A stretch of 57,206 bases of DNA from Limnochordaceae bacterium. Its GTDB lineage: Bacteria; Bacillota; Limnochordia; Limnochordales; DUMU01. The position numbers and the translations under genes were made by a program. The stretch is from contig JADBKQ010000020.1 of the NCBI GenBank assembly GCA_014896305.1, positions 1 through 57,206 on the forward strand, read 5' to 3'. Below the pieces are notes generated by a model that saw only the letters and a program-made list of their open reading frames with translations, did not search any database and was not told the origin of the DNA. Numbering within the stretch: the first letter of the stretch is position 1; the number at the start of each line of letters is the position of its first letter. Shown piece after piece: positions 51,670 to 57,206 of the stretch.

Positions 51670-53670
51670 ATGTTGGGTGTTGGCTTCCGGGTGAACCGGG
51701 TGAAGGCGATCAGGAAGGCGAAGACGAGGACAATCATCACCGTGTTAGCTACCGTAGTAGCGGTCGGAATGGCCATGAGTAGCGTGGGAATGGAGAGGAT
51801 CAAGGTGTCGGCAGCGACGGGGGACCAAGCGCAGCAAACCGACGAAGCGCAGCTGGTTCAGCAGGTACAGCAGGCGCAGCAAGAAGCGGACCAGGCGTTG
51901 CAAGCGGCTCTGGTTCGGGTGGAACAGGCGCGGCTGAAGCTTTGGAGCTTCGACGAAGAGCATGTGAGGCAGGTGTTGGCGGAGGCCCAACAAACTCTGG
52001 CCGACTCGCGGGCGAAGTCGTCCGCGGCCGGAGCAGCGGCGGCCGATCTGGAAGATGCGCTGACGCTGGCGCGCCAGGCCAAGTGGATGGCCGACGGCAC
52101 GGACGTGTTGACCCTGGATTCACGAGCTGCCGAGGCCCGAGGTGTCTGGATCGATGATGTCATCCTCAGCTACATGACGGATCCGGACATGTTGCGCGGG
52201 ATGGTGCGGCGTCTGGCTCAGGCGAACGTCAACGTGATTTACGTCTCGACCTACGAGATGGGACGGACGACCTATCCCAGCCAGTATGCGATTCAACAGG
52301 AGAAGGAGTTTAAGGACTTCGAGGAAGACCCCATGACGGTGCTGGTCGACGAAGCTCACCGCCAGGGCATCGAGGTGCAGGCCTTGCTGGCGCTATTTAG
52401 CGGCGGTTTCAACGGCCAGCCGGGGCCGCTGCTGCAAGCCCACCCTGATTGGGCAGACATCACTCGCAGTGGCAAGAAAATTTCCTATTACCAGACGACC
52501 CCGATGAATCCCGCCTATCCTCCGGCGCGGGAGTACTTGCTCAACATCGTGCGCGAGGTTGTGACGCGCTACCCGGTCGATGGGATTCATCTCGATTACA
52601 TCCGCTACGAAGACGACGGGGCGGACGACTTTGGGTACCACCCGTGGTCCATCGAACAGTTCAAGAAGGAGTATGGCGTCGATCCCCGCACAGTCTCCCG
52701 TAACTCGCCCATGGGCCAAAAGTGGGTCAAGTGGCGGCAGGACCAGGTCACCAGCTTCGTGCGCCAGGTCCGCCAGCTAGTAAACCAAATCCGTCCCGGC
52801 ACACTGGTCTCGGCGGCCGTCTTCGCTGAACCCAGCCAGGAAGCCGCCCAGTTCCGCTTCCAGGACTGGCCGTTGTGGGTGCAGGAAGGGTTGCTGGACC
52901 AGGTGGTGCCCATGGACTATCAGCCGGACCTCGATCCGTACCAGCGCTTTGCCAAGGAGGATGCGGCGGCGGTACGCAACGGGCAGAAGACGTACTGGTA
53001 TCAGGGAATTGGACAGTACGGGCTGAGTGACGATGAGACGGCCCGCCGCATCCAGCTCAACCGGGAGCTCGGGGCCGATGGTTCGGTGCTCTTCTCGATG
53101 CTGTATATGAAGATGGATACGTACCGTACGCTGCAGGAAGGGCCGTGGCGGCTGCCAGCGGTACTGCCGACCGGGCGCAAGGGGGCGACCGAGGCAGCTG
53201 TCGCAGCGGAACTGAACCGTCTGGCCGACCGGCTTGCTGCCGTCTACCCGGCGCAGGCTTCGGGGGCAAGCGCGTCTGCAGCGCCATCCTCCGGAGCGTC
53301 CAGCGCGCCCCCCGCAGCCGCTGCCCCGAGTGCGTCCAGCGCTAGTCCGGCCGTGTTGCCACTCGTGAACCAACTGCGGCAGGTGGCGCAGCTGGCACAA
53401 GCCCAGGCCCAAGCGCAGGGATATAGCCAATCACGAGGGCAACCCGACGCGGATGGTCAGCCACTCGCTCAAGTCTCAGGCGAGTCGGCGGCACAACCGC
53501 AACCGGCCCCTCTGGTCTTGCTCCAGGCCCATGTGGCTGAGCTCCAATCCCTGCTGAACCAGCCAAGCATCGGTGAGACAGGCGTTTCTCCAGTGACGGT
53601 GGGAGCACTCCAGACGGAACTAGCCTATGTCCAACACCTGATCAGCCTGGGGCTTAGCCGGGGAGACTGA
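51670..53670 (+). CDS. Secreted GHL10-type hydrolase, tandem paralog B
   Basis: The product is 666 residues from an ATG with GAGGAGG upstream. It begins with a signal anchor (about 17-36) and a Gln/Ala-rich coiled coil (48-75), then EQARLKLWSFDEEHVRQVLA as in paralog A. The barrel (about 150-500) has EARGVWIDDVILSYMTDPDM, VNVIYVSTYEMG and DGIHLDYIRYEDDG. The ending repeats the PWRLPAVLPTGRKGATEAAV block. A Ser/Ala/Gln-rich, likely disordered insert (about 535-600) is absent from paralog A. The two genes lie 187 bases apart and arose by duplication. The next genes code for sugar-binding proteins, so a role in glycan breakdown is plausible. Confidence 0.86.
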   Translation: MLGVGFRVNRVKAIRKAKTRTIITVLATVVAVGMAMSSVGMERIKVSAATGDQAQQTDEAQLVQQVQQAQQEADQALQAALVRVEQARLKLWSFDEEHVRQVLAEAQQTLADSRAKSSAAGAAAADLEDALTLARQAKWMADGTDVLTLDSRAAEARGVWIDDVILSYMTDPDMLRGMVRRLAQANVNVIYVSTYEMGRTTYPSQYAIQQEKEFKDFEEDPMTVLVDEAHRQGIEVQALLALFSGGFNGQPGPLLQAHPDWADITRSGKKISYYQTTPMNPAYPPAREYLLNIVREVVTRYPVDGIHLDYIRYEDDGADDFGYHPWSIEQFKKEYGVDPRTVSRNSPMGQKWVKWRQDQVTSFVRQVRQLVNQIRPGTLVSAAVFAEPSQEAAQFRFQDWPLWVQEGLLDQVVPMDYQPDLDPYQRFAKEDAAAVRNGQKTYWYQGIGQYGLSDDETARRIQLNRELGADGSVLFSMLYMKMDTYRTLQEGPWRLPAVLPTGRKGATEAAVAAELNRLADRLAAVYPAQASGASASAAPSSGASSAPPAAAAPSASSASPAVLPLVNQLRQVAQLAQAQAQAQGYSQSRGQPDADGQPLAQVSGESAAQPQPAPLVLLQAHVAELQSLLNQPSIGETGVSPVTVGALQTELAYVQHLISLGLSRGD

Positions 53671-53839
53671 GCAGACGATTACTTGGATCTTTACTTGGAT
53701 CGACGGGAGTTGGAGTGTCCCTTTCCTGATCTGCCAGGAGTCATCCGCCATTCTGTAGCTGGGCCAGGCAGGGTGCGTAGGACGCAGGCCTCTGCCTGGT
53801 CCCCCAGCTAGGAAACAGGTACCCGGAAACAGCAACATT

Positions 53840-53857
53840 GTGTACTAAGTGTACTAA
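53840..53857 (+). repeat. Tandem GTGTACTAA upstream of the first binding-protein gene
   Basis: GTGTACTAA occurs twice in direct tandem (53840-53848 and 53849-53857), followed by CGTGTA. It lies 50-68 bases before the start codon of the binding-protein gene, where an activator or repressor could bind. The surrounding gap 53671-53907 also has a TTACTTGGATC pair just after paralog B. Confidence 0.35.
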
Positions 53858-53907
53858 CGTGTAGACGCGTAGGACTTTTCGCTTGGAGACGAAGGAGGTT
53901 AACACGA

Positions 53908-55308
53908 ATGACAGGGTTGTCGAGAGGGCGGTTCGCCGGGTTGCCCCTGCGCCAACCGTCCATGGCTTGTACTGCGGTTGAAAGCAGGCTGAGTGTGTCC
54001 GAGCGGCGGGCCCCGTACCGACTGGGGGAAACGGGGCCTAGATGCCGCAGCAACCTCGGCTTGGCAGTAATCTTGAGTCTTCTCCTGGCCAGGGTAGCGA
54101 CTGTGTCGGAGCCGGTCTCGGCAGCCAGCGCCAGTTCAGTCACGCTGACCGCCATGGTGGTAGCCACCAACGACACGCAGGCCAAAGCATATCTGGCCGC
54201 CTTTGCCAAGTACGAGCAGGCCCACCCTGGAATCCAGATCAAAGCCACCACCGTGAGCGATCCCTTCACCTGGCAGAACAAAGTGCTCGCTCTTACGGCT
54301 GCCGGGACACCCCCCGATATCATGTGGCTTTGGGGGATCAACTTCCGGAACCTAGCTGGCCAAGGGCTTCTGTTGCCGATCGACCGATATGTCGACTCCC
54401 AGTTCTTGCAGGCGTATTACCCCAACGCCGTTCAAGCCTCCCGATATGAAGGCAAACTGTATGCCCTGCCCGGGCTGATGGGTTGCCTGGCCATCCTGGA
54501 AAACCTTGATCAGTTCGACGAACGAGGGGTACTACCCCTGGCCCAGAACGATACCTGGGACACATTCCTGACCAAGGCCAAGAAGCTCACGATGGACTCC
54601 AATGGCGATGGAACGCCCGAGCGATATGGGTTTGTCTGGTACGCACTGACCGTACGGGACTGGATGACCTGGGTCTGGCGCAACGGTGGTGATTTGCTCG
54701 ATGCCAGCCGCACGCACTTCCTTCTTGGCAAACAACCGGCCGCCGAGGCGCTTCAGTTTCTTGCTGACCTATCCAACCGTTACAAGGTGACTCCTCCCGG
54801 TTCAGTACTGACCGGCATGCCGTGGACCTACTTCGAAAACGAGCAGGCGGCCATGTATCCGACCGGACCATGGGATCTGCTGGTGCCGCGTAAATTCCAT
54901 TTCGATGTGGGTCCGTACCCGATTCGGAAGAACCAGGCGGTTGCCCTTGATGTGTTTTACATGGCAGTTCATTCACAGACGCGTCACCCGGATCAGGCGG
55001 TGGACGTCGCTCGTTGGGTGACACATACGTTTGAGGGCGAGGGAGCGCTATTCTCGTCGGGTTTCGGGATTCCTACCATACGGGAGTACGCCCTGAGTTA
55101 TTTCGTCAATCCGAAAACACCGTGGCACGAAGAGGTGTTCCTCATGCCACTGGAGGCGGGCGAGGCCCGGATGCTTCCGTACGTCGACCGGTGGAATGAC
55201 CTCGAAACCCTCTTGCGCAACGCCTACACCGACGTATGGCAGGGCAAGGACTCCGCTCAGCACCTGGCCGAAGTCTTGACACCGAAGGTGGAGGCGTTGT
55301 TGAAGTAG
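53908..55308 (+). CDS. Sugar ABC transporter solute-binding protein (family 1)
   Basis: The product is 466 residues from an ATG with AAGGAGGTT about eight bases upstream. A long N-terminal region with a signal helix (residues about 50-75, LGLAVILSLLLARVATV) has no lipobox cysteine I can see. The mature protein has the usual order: TLTAMVVATNDTQAKAYLAA, AFAKYEQAHPGIQIK, GTPPDIMWLWG, YEGKLYALPGLMG, AMYPTGPWDLLV. Such proteins capture sugars or oligosaccharides outside the cell. The window ends before any permease genes. Its neighbours suggest glycan fragments as ligand. Confidence 0.9.
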   Translation: MTGLSRGRFAGLPLRQPSMACTAVESRLSVSERRAPYRLGETGPRCRSNLGLAVILSLLLARVATVSEPVSAASASSVTLTAMVVATNDTQAKAYLAAFAKYEQAHPGIQIKATTVSDPFTWQNKVLALTAAGTPPDIMWLWGINFRNLAGQGLLLPIDRYVDSQFLQAYYPNAVQASRYEGKLYALPGLMGCLAILENLDQFDERGVLPLAQNDTWDTFLTKAKKLTMDSNGDGTPERYGFVWYALTVRDWMTWVWRNGGDLLDASRTHFLLGKQPAAEALQFLADLSNRYKVTPPGSVLTGMPWTYFENEQAAMYPTGPWDLLVPRKFHFDVGPYPIRKNQAVALDVFYMAVHSQTRHPDQAVDVARWVTHTFEGEGALFSSGFGIPTIREYALSYFVNPKTPWHEEVFLMPLEAGEARMLPYVDRWNDLETLLRNAYTDVWQGKDSAQHLAEVLTPKVEALLK

Positions 55309-55786
55309 AGAAAGTGGGTTCAATTCACCTTCAAAGGCAGGTTCTGGGAATCTGCCTCAAAGGCTCCTCTCCATCCATACAGACCACGGGCGGCAGCGTC
55401 GACCTCGGGGTGACTGGTGCTTGGCTGCTAAAGAGGTGGATTACCTTCTGCAACAAGCCCAGCGCCCGGAGGTCGCTGGGGCAGGTCATTAACTCGTAAC
55501 TGTGGCGGATTATGAGAGCGCTTAAAAAACGGCCCATTAGGCCGAGTGGTATTCGCTGGATGCTGTAGTCATGGGCTTCTTCGGATGTCCCGACGGCTGA
55601 GCGCCGGTTAATTCAGCGCTCTCATTATGTGGGTTGCTGGCAACGCTGGATCGAGAACCGAAAAGCCAACGGGGTAAGTTGGGGATGCGGGTCTTTCCAG
55701 CGGGGAGGTCAAATGGCAGTGGCAAGGCGAATCTCAGGGATTCGTCTCAGATCAGATATATGCCGACATTACAGGAGGTGTGTGCG
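55309..55786 (+). promoter_or_regulatory. Regulatory gap with two LacI-type operator-like sites
   Basis: Site 1, TGAGAGCGCTTAAA (55513-55526), and site 2 on the other strand, TGAGAGCGCTGAAT (55611-55624), share the TGAGAGCGCT core. They resemble the LacI-family consensus TGAAAGCGCTTTCA and the CcpA cre motif. Their centres are 98 bases apart, upstream of the second binding-protein gene, an arrangement suited to looping repression. No regulator gene is in the window. No clear promoter was placed. Nothing else was recognised in this 478-base gap. Confidence 0.5.
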
Positions 55787-57124
55787 ATGCGGAAAAGTCG
55801 GTACGTCGGTAGTGACCTCGTCTCCCGGAGGAAAAGAGTGTCGTTCGCAGCAGTGATGGCAGTGCTGGCTGTGAGTACATTGGGGGTGACACTGCCACCG
55901 ACAGCTGCAGCTGCCAGCAGTACGGCTACACCGCTGCGAGTCATGGTCTGGGGCTCACAGCTGGAAATCGGTACGTATAACCGCATCCTCGATGCTTGGC
56001 GTCAGGCCCATCCCGATATTCCGGTGCGGCTCGAGCCCACCACCTTTTGGGAGTACCTTAGCAAACTCCAGGTGCAGGTAGCAGCCGATAGTGCTCCTGA
56101 TATCGTCCTGCTGAGCGGCGCATTCATTCCTGATTTAGTCGATGAAGGGGCGCTGACAGACCTGAATCCGTTCATCCAGCAATATAAGTTTCCGCTTGAG
56201 GATTATTGGGATACCCATGATATTCTGCGAGTGAACGGGAAGATGTATGCTCTTCCAATGTTCGGCGATGTCGCCGCACTGTACTATAACCGTTCCGCCT
56301 TTGACCGCGCGGGTGTCGGCACTCCGAATGCCGATTGGAAGTGGGACGATTTGCGGGAGGCGGCCCGCAAGCTGACAGTCCGGTCCGGTGACACAACCAA
56401 GCAGTACGGGGTCATGTGGGCCGTATCCGGAAATGGGCAGAGCTCGTATGTCAACTTCCTGCTGCAAAACGGTGTGCGTGTGCTCAACGATACTCGTACC
56501 AGCTCACTGATTGACACCGAACCGGCGGTGAAGGCCATCCAGTACTGGACAGATATCATTCTCCGGGACGGCAGTGCTCCCCGCCCTGACGTCCTGCCCG
56601 CCACCGGCGAGGCTTTCGTGGCGGAGAAAGGGACTATGATCTACCACCTGGTGGCGCTACCGATCAACCTGTTTGAGACGGCCAAGTTCGACTGGGACGT
56701 TGCCCCCATGCCGATCGGTCCGAAACAGCGGGCTTCGGAGGCCAACTTCGTCGGTTTTGGCATGATGGCTGGCAGCCGCCAAAAGGAGAAAGCATGGAAG
56801 CTCCTTTCTTTCCTGGTAGGTGAACAAAGCCAGTCCATCTTTGCCGCTATGCGCCAGAATCTGCCGGCCTTACGGAAGGCGATCGCGGCTCCGGCGTTTG
56901 CTGACCCGCGCAAGCCCCCGCGGAACCTGCTGCCTACGCTGCAGGTGACGATGCCGTACACGTACGACCTGCAGTTCACGAAGGGCTGGATGGAGTGGTC
57001 CAACCTGCTGGGAGAGACGATGGTCCGCATTTCCCAGGGACAGGTGGGGGTAGAAAACGGCTTGCGGGAACTCGCCGATAAGATCGACACCGTCCTGCGC
57101 CGGGTGAACGCGCCCAAGAAGTAG
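55787..57124 (+). CDS. Sugar ABC transporter solute-binding protein (family 1)
   Basis: The product is 445 residues from the ATG at 55787, preferred because AGGAGGTGTG is just upstream; the frame opens at 55634. A signal peptide (about 20-48, VSFAAVMAVLAVSTLGVTLP) with an AAAA cleavage region lacks a lipobox. The mature protein shows LRVMVWGSQLEIGTYNRILD, AADSAPDIVLLSGAFI, MYALPMFGDVAALYYNRSAF, and the C-terminal TKGWMEWSNLLGE. It differs clearly from the first binding protein upstream. It is preceded by two LacI-type operators, so sugar-controlled expression is likely. Permease genes would be expected after 57124. Confidence 0.92.
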   Translation: MRKSRYVGSDLVSRRKRVSFAAVMAVLAVSTLGVTLPPTAAAASSTATPLRVMVWGSQLEIGTYNRILDAWRQAHPDIPVRLEPTTFWEYLSKLQVQVAADSAPDIVLLSGAFIPDLVDEGALTDLNPFIQQYKFPLEDYWDTHDILRVNGKMYALPMFGDVAALYYNRSAFDRAGVGTPNADWKWDDLREAARKLTVRSGDTTKQYGVMWAVSGNGQSSYVNFLLQNGVRVLNDTRTSSLIDTEPAVKAIQYWTDIILRDGSAPRPDVLPATGEAFVAEKGTMIYHLVALPINLFETAKFDWDVAPMPIGPKQRASEANFVGFGMMAGSRQKEKAWKLLSFLVGEQSQSIFAAMRQNLPALRKAIAAPAFADPRKPPRNLLPTLQVTMPYTYDLQFTKGWMEWSNLLGETMVRISQGQVGVENGLRELADKIDTVLRRVNAPKK

Positions 57125-57206
57125 TGGCGGTGCTATGGTTTGTTCCGCTTACCCCCAACCCAACCTTAACACGCAGCGAGCAGCGAAATCTCTGCGTCTG
57201 CCCCGC

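Overview
This 57.2-kb window is GC-rich (about 60% by eye) bacterial DNA. The best lineage clue is a 66-residue alpha/beta-type small acid-soluble spore protein at 9373-9573. Together with a LysM protein, a DacF-type D,D-carboxypeptidase, a TGS-containing nucleoside kinase and four GHL10-type secreted hydrolases, it suggests a high-GC, endospore-forming member of the Bacillota. The exact lineage cannot be read from the sequence. Long stretches of 0.3-1.6 kb without genes, filled with small repeats and gene remnants, alternate with well-formed genes.

Layout. 1-4.6 kb: end of a sugar-binding protein; a cyclophilin/UDG pair; a frameshifted ogt; a small heat-shock gene with a near-consensus promoter; a secreted DUF4163/DUF3298-type protein. 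4.9-9.6 kb: GH1 beta-glycosidase, a PspC/toastrack envelope-stress pair, a radical SAM protein and the spore protein. 9.6-13.8 kb: a three-repeat CRISPR-like array, mntH, a tandem UspA and a Gfo/Idh/MocA dehydrogenase. 13.8-18.5 kb: DUF2071, a low-confidence coiled-coil ORF, a helical-repeat/HTH-like protein and the LysM protein. 18.5-22.8 kb: a decayed region with repeats, a GHL10 enzyme, a transposase remnant and broken small genes. 22.8-31.5 kb: an ABC exporter pair, nucleoside kinase, a membrane-anchored TIM-barrel-like protein, and a two-component system whose sensor has a Gly/Met-rich extracellular loop. 31.6-40.1 kb: orphan PIN toxin, a Gly/Trp-rich anchored protein, a large GHL10 enzyme, a secreted FAD oxidoreductase, DacF and a BrnT/BrnA-like toxin-antitoxin pair. 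40.2-48.1 kb: a GH36/raffinose-synthase-like enzyme, an amino-acid-permease-polysaccharide-deacetylase fusion, a second CRISPR-like array and a DHA2 drug exporter. 48.1-49.7 kb: a 1.6-kb repeat-rich gene desert. 49.7-57.1 kb: a tandem pair of GHL10 paralogs followed by two sugar ABC solute-binding proteins.

Together the genes describe a saprophyte with heavy investment in extracellular carbohydrate and cell-wall chemistry: binding proteins, GH1, GH36-like, four GHL10 enzymes, another TIM-barrel-like protein, and a deacetylase domain tethered to a permease. It also carries envelope and metal stress functions. At least four genes (ogt, the small gene at 22 kb, the FAD oxidoreductase leader, brnT) are each split by one apparent single-base frameshift. 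This points either to real decay or to indel errors in the assembly, and should be settled before the breaks are interpreted biologically. The most unusual single object is the 943-residue permease-deacetylase fusion at 43101-45932.
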